NCBI RefSeq assembly: GCF_017591435.1
Contig: NC_059289.1
Location: 21,114,806-21,178,805 of the forward strand
From: Portunus trituberculatus
Lineage: Eukaryota; Arthropoda; Malacostraca; Decapoda; Portunidae
Length of the DNA stretch: 64,000 nucleotides
Direction of reading: 5' to 3'
Below are positions 52,311-61,181 of the stretch, piece by piece (position 1 is the first letter of the stretch; every line of letters begins with the position of its first letter). Under the pieces are notes generated by a model that saw nothing but the letters and a program-made list of their open reading frames with translations, was not told where the DNA came from and did no database searches. The position numbers and the translations under genes are program-made.

Positions 52311-52340
52311 CAGCCATCATGCCGACCAGACGCATCTGAG

Positions 52341-52699
52341 CAGCTCGCAGAGAAAAAATACAACAGGAATTGGAGACTGGCCTAGATGTATGTACAGGGG
52401 GGAGGGGGCCATAGGTTCTGTCTCCAAATTAAATAAGTGTTGGATTGCATTGCATATACGGAAAGAATAACAAGAGTGATGGAACAGAGTAGTGCTGCCA
52501 GGCGTACGATAAACTAAAACAGCCCATCGTGTGAAAACCAACGGCACATTGAAACACCTGTTGGTCTAAGGAACCTAACAGATGATATTATGGACAAGGA
52601 TTTTTTGTGATTCAGGGATGAACAAGGTAATATGAGAAGGTTAATCAATATAGAAAGGGAATTAAGGTATATGAAGGAGGAATGTCAAGTCTAAGGAAC
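52341..52699. other. Gene-free stretch
   Basis: Unassigned sequence between two LINE remnants. No supported feature seen. Confidence 0.4.
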
Positions 52700-53078
52700 A
52701 AACAGGACTGACTGATAACGGAAAACAGAGCTGAAATTGAGATTAGCAGAATGTGAGAAGGTCAATGCAATCAATTAGAGATTGAAAGAGGAGATACAAG
52801 AAATAAAGAAACAAAATTATGTACTGAAAGCCACATGCCAAGATTACGAAAGCTCCTTAAGGAGCTTGTAGGTTAAAATGCAGGACAGAAGGTGGATTGG
52901 GGGAAAACAAGCTGAAGGAACTAAGAAATGAATGGAAACAGGAGCAAGAAGAGGAAAAGTTAAATTTTTAGAAGTTATAAAGAGAGAAATTAAGGAGAAC
53001 ACGAAAGTCGCCGTAATTGAAATTATTAAAGAGAAATGCGGGATACAGTGGACACATTTCTCGGCCCAGCTGTGGCGG
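52700..53078 (+). pseudogene. LINE ORF1-like coiled-coil remnant, copy 1
   Basis: A plus-strand frame interrupted by stops reads LKEEIQEIKKQNYVLKATCQ, DYESSLRSL and, in another frame, FLEVIKREIKENTKVAVIEI: charged heptad-like sequence typical of the ORF1 coiled coil of CR1/jockey-like LINEs. Bases 52762-53036 are almost identical to 63549-63823. The outer hAT element begins a few bases downstream, at 53087. Confidence 0.5.
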
Positions 53079-53193
53079 TGCGCGGGCAATGTTGCCATCG
53101 AATAATTTCAAATCCCGCCAGATTCAACCACAAAACCCGCTAGATCAGGCCCTGAAATCGCTAGTTTCAGACCAATCTAGAAAATACACACGC

Positions 53194-53195
<2 letters not shown>

Positions 53196-53230
<35 letters not shown>
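53196..53230. repeat. (GA)n microsatellite
   Basis: About 17 GA units inside the outer hAT element. Confidence 0.95.
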
Positions 53231-53233
<3 letters not shown>

Positions 53234-53418
53234 AGTTTCACTTACGTCAATAGAAACATTTATACTAGTACATACCTATTAAAAATATAGCAATTCAGAT
53301 GCATCGAGTAAGGAAGAAACATTTACAGCAAAAATAATTACCAGAGCTAATACTGGTGTACGTGCTGTCCTCTGTGGTGAAACAAAGACTGGTGACTGAC
53401 TGATCATGGACGGTGGAC

Positions 53419-53906
53419 CAGTGCTTCCATGAGTTGATGAAATCTTATCCTAGATTTTTGTCAATTTTACCCTAGATTCGAGTGTTTTACCCTAGATTGT
53501 CGAAGTTGCCCATTAATTGTTGATTAATGCACTCTTATCATACATAAGTTTAAATATTGTTCCCCCCACCCACAAACACACACACGTTTTGGACCTTCGG
53601 ACGGTTAGACTAACCGTCCGAAGGTCCAAAACGTGTACGCGTAGTAGACGGGTGTGGGGACTGGGGAGAAAGGGGATGGGGTGGGGGGATGAAGGGATGA
53701 TACAAGTCACGGGGATGATTGTGTACATGAATCGAACATGAAAGAGAACCAGTCTGCCACCAGATTGGCACCATTCCAAGCAGACCTATCCATAGGACGG
53801 CAGATTACCCTAAAATTACCCTAGTTTATGCATTACCCTAAACACTACCCTAAGAAGGGTCCAATTACCCTAGTTTAGGGTATTTTACCCTTAAATGGAA
53901 GCACTG
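53419..53906. mobile_element. Inner hAT element (non-autonomous, 488 bp)
   Basis: The terminal inverted repeat CAGTGCTTCCAT is perfect at both ends. The 8-bp target duplication CGGTGGAC is at 53411-53418 and 53907-53914. Subterminal TACCCTA words are clustered on both sides (about 53455-53500 and 53808-53890). A 55-bp near-perfect palindrome lies inside. No coding capacity. Confidence 0.93.
53582..53636. repeat. Perfect 27-bp-arm palindrome
   Basis: The arm 53582-53608 (starting ACACGTTTTGGACC) and the arm 53610-53636 are exact reverse complements around a single-base centre. In single-stranded form it is a very stable hairpin. Confidence 0.95.
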
Positions 53907-54479
53907 CGGTGGACCGAATCCTGGCGCGTTGCGGCGAGACGCGTCTGATTCCCGTCAAGTATCCGTACAGAGACAGTATATGTGTGTAAATTTTTAGCAA
54001 GATGGTACCAACGGGAGACTGTCCATACCATTTACGAGTATTTGACTAATTTCACACCCAAATGAAACATGCCTGTTTTCACAACTAAAATGTGTTCTTT
54101 TGTAAAATGCCACAAAGCCCGAAGTTTCATCGTCTCTAAGGAAAAATCGCTAGAAAATCGTCAGATGACGTTCTACACCCGCCAGATTTCCCGCTAGCCG
54201 CTAGATGAAAAATTTGATAGCCAGATCACAGTAAAAAATCGCTACATCTAGCGGGAAAACAGCTAGAATGGCAACACTGTGCGCGGGTCGTGCATTACCT
54301 CTTCCTGCTACCCATCACAACAATAGCGGGTGTTTCAAACTCATCCTTCCTGCCTGTAGCAAGCTTCCTCAAGGGACTCTCTAGCTAGCCAGCGTGCTGA
54401 CCAGACGTCGATTCCGTGCAGCTCCGTGCCGAGAACCAATAACATTCCCTCACCCACAGAGCTACAGCATCGCCACCAC

Positions 54480-54706
54480 CAGAGCAGACAGTACCAACTA
54501 CAGACAAGCTGGATGATGCTGTGGAGGTGATGCCTCTGGTGAAAACAGCTGTCCAGCCGGGCTCCAACCCCGTATGCGCCGGCTCCACCTCCCCAGGTGA
54601 CCACATGGACGACTCCACCACGGTCATCAAGCGTACCAGAACACCATCACCTGGTAAGACACACAAATCTGTCAAATCCACAAAGCCAGCTATGGATTGT
54701 GCAACC
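54480..54706 (+). pseudogene. ORF1 N-terminal part of the I-type LINE
   Basis: A plus-strand frame reads PPPEQTVPTTDKLDDAVEVM, KRTRTPSPGKTHKSVK and ends AMDCATC at the gypsy insertion. The frame resumes after the insertion at 58908 as SYACVTASTPSRTAESAG. It is a low-complexity, basic/Ser-Thr-rich ORF1 N-terminus. The start codon is not identified. Confidence 0.6.
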
Positions 54707-54930
54707 TGTTCTATATGTCCGTAAGAAGACAAGGAAGAGCCTTCAAGCTAGGCTTTATTCGACTAAATCTTGACAGTGCTCGAGGAGAGAGCAGGAGGCC
54801 GACTGACCAGTGAGTGCAAGGCAGGCAAACTTATCACCTGCTAAAGAGGGCTGTGAAGCAAAGCTCGAGCTCAGCGAGATACATGAACTTAACATGAACT
54901 TAATAGATTAACAATTCACTTTATATTACA
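54707..54930 (-). repeat. 3' LTR of the young gypsy
   Basis: On the minus strand TGTAATATAAAGTG...CATATAGAACA. The purine tract GCACGGGAGAA lies directly upstream (54931-54941). Confidence 0.95.
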
Positions 54931-54941
54931 TTCTCCCGTGC
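54931..54941 (-). other. Polypurine tract of the young gypsy
   Basis: On the minus strand GCACGGGAGAA abuts the 3' LTR. Confidence 0.75.
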
Positions 54942-54975
54942 TAATAAAAACAGACATTCTAATTATTCTTAATAA

Positions 54976-57903
54976 TTAAGCAATGTTAATTCTAATACCC
55001 AAGGTATCTACGAGTAGAGAGCGCCTCAGCGGTTCTTGTTTCGATGTCGTCCCTGAAGGAAGTGAAGCGGGAGGGCCGCTTAGCTTAGAGTTGCCAGGAC
55101 TCGAGGTTGGGAGGGGCGAGGTCAGCGAGTGGTTATGAGCCGCTTGTTGAAAGTGGTGGACTTCTGTCTCGGAGCGTTGGTCACTCTGGCCCGAGCTTAT
55201 TGGTGGTCTGGTTGAAGTGTCTTGTGGAGGTGTCTGGTAGTTGCTCAGGTGCTGGTCATTGACTGGCGTGGTCAGAAGCTCCTCGTGGGAAGGCGCGAGG
55301 TCCTTTGTCGAGACAGTTGCTTCTCGGCCGTCCTCATACTGTACCCGGGCGTAGTGGGGAGTAGCGTTGATCAGACTAGCTGGTTCAACAAGAGAGTCAG
55401 ATTTAGAAGTACGAACAAATTTTCGAACAAATACAGGACCGGGTTGAGATAGCCACGAAGGGAGGGAACAACCGTTAGATGATTTCCTTGGGAAGGAGAA
55501 GAGTCTCTCGTGAGGGGTTTGGTTGGTAGCTGTGCAGAGGAGAGACCTAATAGCGTGAAGGGCGTTATTAAGTACCAATTCCCACTGTCCCTCAGGTAGG
55601 TTACGAGAATGAAGAGCCAGTCTTATCGCCTTCCAGATGACTCCGTTTTCCTTCTCGCACTGGCCATTCCCTTGAGGGTGGTAAGGGGTGGAATGAGTCA
55701 TGACAACTCCGTGCTTGGACAAGAATTCCGATACTTCTCGGGACATAAACTGAGGACCTCGGTCAGAATGAATAGAGGATGGACAACCGAACACTGAAAA
55801 TAGGTCAAGAAGGCAGTTAATAACAGTTTGAGCAGACATGTTAGAGCAAGGGTAAGCAAAAGGGAACCTGGAATACTCGTCAATCATGACCAAAAGATAT
55901 TTGTTACGGGAGGAAGAAGGCTTAGGCCCAATGAAATCAACGGATATCCTGTCAAAGGGGCGCAAGGCATGAATTAAGCAGGATGTAGGTGGTTTGAAGA
56001 ACCGAGGCTTTAATTCACAACAAGAGCGACACATGAGGGTTACCTTCTTAACATCTTCCAGGGAATAAGGCAAATTCTTAGATTTTACAAAATGATACAG
56101 ACGAGTGATTCCAGGATGGCAAAGAGCATCATGAACTTTCTCTAAATCAGACAGGGACTCAGCAGTAGCAGAACACGAGCGAGACAGGGCATCAGCAGGA
56201 AGGTTGTCTTTACCAGGGCGATACTGGATGTCATATTTGTAGCCAGCAAGCTCTAGACGCCACCGTAGTATTTTGTCGTTCTTTATTTTTGAGGAGTGGT
56301 GAGAGTGGAACATATAAGAAACAGCTTGCTGGTCAGTTATTATCTTGAATTCCTTCCTATCAAAAAGTCTCCACTTCCGGATGGCTTCTATGATGGCCGC
56401 TGCTTCCCTTTCCACAGTAGGCTGTCTTTGTTCAGAAGGTGAAAGTTTTCTTGAAAAGAAGGCAACAGGCCTACCTTGCTGGGATAGTGTGGCAGCTAAC
56501 GAGGTGGCCGAGGCATCACTTTCTATCTCCATAGGGACGTTTTCATCCAGAGCAGCGACCGAAGCACGGCAGACATCTTCCTTGAGGTCATGCAAACACT
56601 GGCAGGCAACACTGTCGAGAGGAAAAGTCTTAACGATGAGAAGAGGAGTAATTCTGTTAGAGTAGTTAGGGATCCACTGAGAATAGTAAGAAAGGAGTCC
56701 AAGAGTTCTTCTAAGAGAGGAGGAATCCGTAGGCACTGGTAAATCTCTTAAGGGTTGCAAGCGTTCTGGGTCAGGTCTTAGAGTACCGTTAGATATTAAA
56801 TATCCTAAGTACTTTATTTCTGGCAAGCGGTACTCACACTTATCTTTGTTGAGGGTTAAATTGTATTTCTCAGCAACTGCTTCGAAGCGCCTCAGGTTCT
56901 CGTCATGGTCCTCTTGGTTCATTCCTCCTATAATGAGGTCGTCGATGTAAGCAAAGGTGTCAGTCAGCCGATTATCAGATATCAACGTGTTGATGGTGCG
57001 CTGATAAGCAGACACGGCATTCGTCAGACCAAAGGGTATTCTGGTAAATTGGAATAGTTGACCATCAGCTTCAAAAGCAGTATAGAGCTTCTCATCTTCC
57101 TTCAAGGGAACTTGGTGGTAAGCACTTTTCATATCCAGCTTGCTAAAAACACGGTACTTCGCTAGCTTATGGACAAGTTCATCAATTCTAGGTATGGGGT
57201 AAGCATCCAAAAGGGTGTAACGATTAATGGTCCTGGAATAATCTACCACCATACGCTTTTTATGTCGTTCATCACTGGTCACCAATACCTGTGCTCGCCA
57301 AGGAGACTGGCTTTTCTCAATGGTGCCCTCACGTAGAAGTGCATCGACCTCTTTCCGGATGAAGGTAGAGTCAGTGCTGGAATGGCGACGTGTTGGAGTG
57401 GCGACGGGTCTGCAATCACTGGTTAGATTGGGAAAAAGACTAGGAGCACGGAGGTTCATTTTTGTGATCCCACAGATCGTAAGTTTAGGCCGTGATCCCA
57501 GAAGAGTAAATTCCACAGACTTGTGCAGTTTCATGAAATCTTGCCCTAAAACAACATCAGCGCAAAGATCAGGAAGCAAAGAGAGTTTAAACAACTTGTA
57601 TTCTTTTTCCATTACTTTGATATTCACAAAACAATGACCTTCAGTGACAGCAGCGAGGGGAGAAGAGGCCATGGAAATAGTGTCCTTGGAAGAGGTAGTG
57701 GTGAGGCTTAAGCGTGAAGCAACTTTAGGATTAATGAAGCTCGAAGTACTACCACTATCAACCAGTGCTTCAACTCGTACCTCATTGATGTCAGCAGGTG
57801 TCGTCGCACAGCGAAGGGTGAAGTCGAAGCAGCACTCGTAGTCATGGACGACACAATCGCCGCGGAAGTACCAGGCCTGTTCCGCCCTGCTCCAGCCTGG
57901 CAA
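54976..57903 (-). CDS. pol: Pol polyprotein (protease, RT, RNase H, integrase) of the young gypsy
   Basis: An unbroken frame of 975 codons from the first in-frame Met. The true protein probably starts by -1 frameshift from gag. Protease: VEALVDSGSTSSFINP (~residues 44-60; DSG variant) and VVLGQDFM. RT (~190-420): SPWRAQVLVTSDERHKKRMV, FSKLDMKSAYHQVPL, FTRIPFGLTNAVSAYQR, palm FAYIDDLIIGG and YLGYLISNG. RNase H (~460-590): IESDASATSLAATL, PTVEREAAAI, IITDQQAVSYMF, LPADALSRS. Integrase (~600-850): zinc ligands HPGITRLYHF and CRSCCELKP, core ISVDFIGPKP, IHSDRGPQFMSREV, GNGQCEKENGVIW (Asp-Asp-Glu). The tail is Ser/Thr/Pro-rich. All catalytic residues are present. Confidence 0.95.
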   Translation of the reverse strand: MPGWSRAEQAWYFRGDCVVHDYECCFDFTLRCATTPADINEVRVEALVDSGSTSSFINPKVASRLSLTTTSSKDTISMASSPLAAVTEGHCFVNIKVMEKEYKLFKLSLLPDLCADVVLGQDFMKLHKSVEFTLLGSRPKLTICGITKMNLRAPSLFPNLTSDCRPVATPTRRHSSTDSTFIRKEVDALLREGTIEKSQSPWRAQVLVTSDERHKKRMVVDYSRTINRYTLLDAYPIPRIDELVHKLAKYRVFSKLDMKSAYHQVPLKEDEKLYTAFEADGQLFQFTRIPFGLTNAVSAYQRTINTLISDNRLTDTFAYIDDLIIGGMNQEDHDENLRRFEAVAEKYNLTLNKDKCEYRLPEIKYLGYLISNGTLRPDPERLQPLRDLPVPTDSSSLRRTLGLLSYYSQWIPNYSNRITPLLIVKTFPLDSVACQCLHDLKEDVCRASVAALDENVPMEIESDASATSLAATLSQQGRPVAFFSRKLSPSEQRQPTVEREAAAIIEAIRKWRLFDRKEFKIITDQQAVSYMFHSHHSSKIKNDKILRWRLELAGYKYDIQYRPGKDNLPADALSRSCSATAESLSDLEKVHDALCHPGITRLYHFVKSKNLPYSLEDVKKVTLMCRSCCELKPRFFKPPTSCLIHALRPFDRISVDFIGPKPSSSRNKYLLVMIDEYSRFPFAYPCSNMSAQTVINCLLDLFSVFGCPSSIHSDRGPQFMSREVSEFLSKHGVVMTHSTPYHPQGNGQCEKENGVIWKAIRLALHSRNLPEGQWELVLNNALHAIRSLLCTATNQTPHERLFSFPRKSSNGCSLPSWLSQPGPVFVRKFVRTSKSDSLVEPASLINATPHYARVQYEDGREATVSTKDLAPSHEELLTTPVNDQHLSNYQTPPQDTSTRPPISSGQSDQRSETEVHHFQQAAHNHSLTSPLPTSSPGNSKLSGPPASLPSGTTSKQEPLRRSLLVDTLGIRINIA

Positions 57904-58640
57904 ACACTAGCATAGTGGCCTTTCCTCCCACACTTGTGGCAAGTAGCGTTGCGAGCAGGACAAGTGTAGCGAGGATGTAGGGAGCGCCCACAATAGAAAC
58001 AATTTTTCGTAGCAGCAGTGGTTTTAGCTGAAGCCGTAACTTCCTCACTATCATTAAACACTCGAGGGTCGGTAACAGCTACAGCCGTGGAATGACAGTC
58101 GGAGGAAGAGAGAGAGGCATACTTATCAGCGTTGTGTTGTGCCAGTTCCAAGCTGCGAGCTTGTTGAACGGCTTCTTCAAGGGTGAGGGACAGCTTTTCT
58201 AACAGCCGCTGACGAATGACAGAAGAGGAGAGACCAGAGATAAATGAGTCACGCACGGCCTCTTCAGCATACTTTTCGGCAGTAACGGCCTTAAACGCAC
58301 AGTCTTTGGCCATTAGCTTGAGTGCTAGCACATACTGGTCTACGGATTCACTACCCTGTTGTTTCCTGGTGGCCAACTGATGACGAGCAAACACTTCACT
58401 AGTAGGTTTTACAAATACAGCTTGTAGAGTCTTGATAGCTTCGTCGTAGGTCTTGCAATCCGCGATGTAGGAGTACACTGAGGGAGACACATAGTTGATG
58501 AGGAGCCGGAACTTAGTAGTATCAGACGGTTGCTCGATGGATTGCAGGAAGTTGGTGAATGTGCTGAACCAATGCTGCCACTGTAGAGGGCTGGTGTCGG
58601 GGTGAGCTTCCAACCTCTCAGGCCGAAGGAACTTCTCCAT
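57708..58640 (-). CDS. gag: Gag of the young gypsy
   Basis: A 310-codon frame starting at the ATG 38 bases inside the LTR edge (MEKFLRPERLEAHPDT). The core has WQHWFSTFTNFLQSIEQ, KFRLLINYVSPSVYSYI, FVKPTSEVFARHQLATRKQQ, AVRDSFISGLSSSVIRQRLL and EEAVQQARSLELAQHNADKY, the usual gypsy gag helices. Two knuckles follow: CFYCGRSLHPRYTC and CHKCGRKGHYASVC (near residue 235). The last ~60 codons overlap pol in another frame and may be untranslated when frameshifting occurs. It packages RNA and forms particles. No canonical slippery heptamer was found in the overlap. Confidence 0.9.
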   Translation of the reverse strand: MEKFLRPERLEAHPDTSPLQWQHWFSTFTNFLQSIEQPSDTTKFRLLINYVSPSVYSYIADCKTYDEAIKTLQAVFVKPTSEVFARHQLATRKQQGSESVDQYVLALKLMAKDCAFKAVTAEKYAEEAVRDSFISGLSSSVIRQRLLEKLSLTLEEAVQQARSLELAQHNADKYASLSSSDCHSTAVAVTDPRVFNDSEEVTASAKTTAATKNCFYCGRSLHPRYTCPARNATCHKCGRKGHYASVCQAGAGRNRPGTSAAIVSSMTTSAASTSPFAVRRHLLTSMRYELKHWLIVVVLRASLILKLLHA

Positions 58641-58664
58641 CGTAGCTCGTCCCAGTAGAAGATG

Positions 58665-58676
58665 TAGTCGAATAAA
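58665..58676 (-). other. Candidate self-primer site of the young gypsy
   Basis: Immediately inside the 5' LTR the plus strand reads TAGTCGAATAAA. Its exact reverse complement TTTATTCGACTA lies within the LTR at 58726-58737. No TGG-starting tRNA primer site is seen at this position. This arrangement resembles Tf1/sushi-type self-priming. Confidence 0.5.
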
Positions 58677-58677
58677 T

Positions 58678-58902
58678 TGTTTTATATGTCCGTAAGAAGA
58701 CAAGGAAGAGCCTTCAAGCTTAGGCTTTATTCGACTAAATCTTGACAGTGCTCGAGGAGAGAGCAGGAGGCCGACTGACCAGTGAGTGCAAGGCAGGCAA
58801 ACTTATCACCTGCTAAAGAGGGCTGTGAAGCAAACCTCGAGCTCAGCGAGATACATGAACTTAACATGAACTTAATAGATTAACAATTCACTTTATATTA
58901 CA
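58678..58902 (-). repeat. 5' LTR of the young gypsy
   Basis: Partner of 54707-54930. In the sense strand an AATAAA poly(A) signal overlaps the AGTCGAATAAAG word, so the R region probably begins near there. Confidence 0.95.
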
Positions 58903-58907
58903 CAACC

Positions 58908-60333
58908 TGCTCCTACGCTTGTGTGACCGCCTCTACCCCTTCTCGCACTGCTGAGTCTGCTGGGCTCCCCACACCCGCCCCCCACTTGTAAGCAGGTGGT
59001 ACTCATTCGCTTTCTTGATGGCAGTAGGTGCTTCATCCACCCATCCAAGGTCTCCAGGGCTGTGTGTGGCTCAATCTTTGCCAAAAAATACATAGAGCAA
59101 ACCTTGGCCATCACTGGAGGTGGCCGAGGAATTAAGTTTGAGGTGGCCAACCTCGATCACCTGGAACAGGCCCCAGAGTCAGTAACCCGACTGGGAGAGT
59201 GGCCTGTTAAGTGCAGGGTGGCCACTGACAATTTGGTAGAATTTACCCTGTTTCCCCCGACATGACTAAACATGACATCATGACCCAGATAACCATCCTA
59301 GATGGCAGCCCCACTCAGATTGTTGACGTTTTATGACTCCCAGACCATGACAAGGACAGACAGACAGTCCCGAACCTGGCCATTCGCCTGAAATTCAGTG
59401 GGCCCCTTCCTGAGAGGGTGGCCCTAGGAAACATGGTTTACCATGTTAGGCCCCACACCCTCCCAGTCCTGCGCTGCACCCGTTGCCTCCTGTTTGGCCA
59501 CAGCAACATTTCCTGCAATGGGCGTGCCCGATGCAAGAAATGCAGTGGTTACCATGACACTGATGGTTGTGTCAGGAGGACCACTGTTTGTTTTGTGGTT
59601 CTGGCCACCGCCCCACCTCCAAACAGTGTCCGGCTCGCCTCCAGGCAGTGCAGCTGCAAGAACTGCAGCATGGCGGGGCCCACTCTCCTAGATGTGAAAC
59701 GAAAATGAGAGGTATCCTCCCAGGCATTTTTCGCCCACCAAACCCTGCTCCAAAATACACACCTCCCAAACCAGGCAATCCTCAACTTTCCCCCTACACC
59801 TCACTTGCCCTCACACACCTGAAGTCCCCACCTCTGCCCCCACCCTTGCTCCTCACCCAACATCCATCCCCGCTCCCACTCCTGATCCTACTCCTGCTCC
59901 CATCCAGCCCCTGAGCCCCATTATTAATGTGGTACCACTAACCGCCCAGCCTCCCTCACCCAAGGCCCAACGGAGCCACCACCACCACAAACCATACCAC
60001 AAAGTCACACCACGACACACCACCAGACCCTCCTTCATCCCCGAGGGCCCCTACCGAACTGACCTGTCAGATGCTGGGGAATTCATACCCCCAACCCCTC
60101 TACACCAATGCCACCCACCAAAGGTTCCCCAGCCAAAAGCCCCACAGCCAGCAGCCCAGCAATCCTTGCCCTCACTTGGTAGTGCAGGCTTTGTACCATC
60201 CTCTTCCTCGCCTCCGGCCCAGCATGCTTCGGGTTTTGCATGGCCTGCTTTTATTAAGGGATTAGCACCAATAGCACTCCATTTCTTTAACTTCCTGCTT
60301 TCAGGGCATAGCTTCAGCGAGAGCCTCCTTTGA
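58908..60333 (+). pseudogene. ORF1 (gag-like) of the I-type LINE, main part
   Basis: Frames in order: SYACVTASTPSRTAESAG (frameshift near 58985), KQVVLIRFLDGSRCFIHPSK and EQTLAITGGGRGIKFEV (58996-59265), an RNA-binding-like domain. After a break come VRPHTLPVLRCTRCLLFGHS and the knuckles CTRCLLFGHSNISC, CKKCSGYHDTDGC and CLFCGSGHRPTSKQC (59475-59640, across a frame change). The Pro-rich tail (59929-60333) ends in TGA at 60331-60333. Its stop overlaps the ORF2 ATG in TGATG. Confidence 0.75.
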
Positions 60334-61181
60334 TGCCTGCCAGGACTCCTCTCCTACATCACATCACTCACGCAGTGAGTGATCCAATTGTCTCCAGCTT
60401 CATTTTCTGGAATGCCCGGTCTTTGTACAGGAAACTTCCAACTTTTAAAACCACGCTCTCCTCATACTCTCCTCTCATTGTCGGTGTCTGTGAGACGTGG
60501 CTCACAGACCCATTCTTCCCCTCCTTTCCAAACTATACTTCCTACAGGAAGGACAGGGAGACCAGCGAAGTAGGAGGCGGCCTACTTCTACTGATCCACC
60601 AGTCCCTTCCCTCAAGCCCTCTCTCTATCCCTTCTTTCACAGGTGGTGGATTAGAGCATCTGGGAGTGACTGTCACCTTTGACTCAGGCCCACTAAACAT
60701 TCTGCTAATCTACAATCCCTGTCTTGATATATCACTTAAGGAATTTCAACATTTGTTTCATCGACTTCCCTCCCCAGCATTAATTATGGGTGACTTTAAT
60801 GCCCATCATGACTTCTGGGAACCGGCCCTCCCCAGGAGCCGGAGAAGCTGTTCAGGCGCGTCACTCTCGAGTTTTCTGGCAGATAGTGATTCCCTCTCCC
60901 TTCTCACGCCTCCTGGCCTCCCTACCAGGATTGACCCAGTTTCAGGGAACCCTTCCACCCTAGACCTGTGTTTGGGGAATGGCCCACTCCTCCTCACCAC
61001 TATAACTACTGGCCCTTACATGGGGAGTGACCATCTCCCTGTGATTATTGCTTTCCCATCAGTGCCACCACCCCCTCCCACTTCACGCAGACCACGTTGG
61101 TCATTCAACAAGGGAGACCTGGTATCTTTAAAGAACCGAGTTAAAATCAATCGTCCCACCCACGACCCTCACGTCAGATGA
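60333..61181 (+). pseudogene. ORF2 endonuclease domain of the I-type LINE
   Basis: It starts at the ATG at 60333. The APE endonuclease is intact over about 235 residues: SSFIFWNARSLYRKLP, LIVGVCETWLTD, GGGLLLLIHQSL, ILLIYNPCLD, PALIMGDFNAHHDFWEP, IDPVSGNPSTLDLCLG and MGSDHLPVII. The catalytic Asn, Glu, Asp-x-Asn and Ser-Asp-His are all present. It would cut target DNA to start reverse transcription. The frame closes at 61179-61181 after HDPHVR by a frameshift relative to the next segment. Confidence 0.85.

Larger units (their letters stand above)
51200..52340 (-). pseudogene. Jockey/CR1-like LINE reverse transcriptase remnant, minus strand
   Basis: Minus-strand frames in order: ERLLWKLEEKGGLKGSTLRW and MENYLRGREIRTVVKDE (52140-52280); a gap in frame where the PQGSVLAP motif has decayed; SSYINLFADDTKLCRVI (about 51990-52040, catalytic FADD kept); KSIVTEIGKSERRPVGIYKM; LLRNIGLALQYMDKEMMKKL and IRPRLEYAVVWTPHKKK (51600-51740); RDLIQVYKLINRMDQVDNE (about 51450). 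It is the same family as the plus-strand copy at 4985-6935, with many frameshifts and stops. It may run to about 51300. Confidence 0.8.
53087..54279. mobile_element. Outer hAT element (non-autonomous)
   Basis: The 8-bp target duplication TGCGCGGG (53079-53086 and 54280-54287) flanks ends CAATGTTGCCAT and, reversed, CAGTGTTGCCAT, as in hAT elements. CCCGCTAGA/TCTAGCGGG words near both ends look like subterminal transposase-binding repeats. It contains a (GA)n run (53196-53230) and the inner hAT at 53419-53906. Without that it is about 700 bases. No transposase. Confidence 0.9.
54707..58902 (-). mobile_element. Young Ty3/gypsy LTR retrotransposon with intact pol
   Basis: The LTRs 54707-54930 and 58678-58902 (224/225 bp; TGT..ACA ends) differ by about three changes, one of them an indel. 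Target duplication CAACC (54702-54706 and 58903-58907). Minus-strand gag (58640-57708) and pol (57903-54976) overlap in a -1 arrangement, with no stop or frameshift in pol. Order PR-RT-RH-IN, no env. Total 4196 bases. It is the one element in the window that looks potentially autonomous. Confidence 0.95.

Noticed and set aside
53808..53890. CCCTAA/TACCCTA words suggesting telomere repeat
   Set aside because: They are confined to the subterminal parts of the inner hAT element and irregularly spaced, so they fit transposase-binding repeats.
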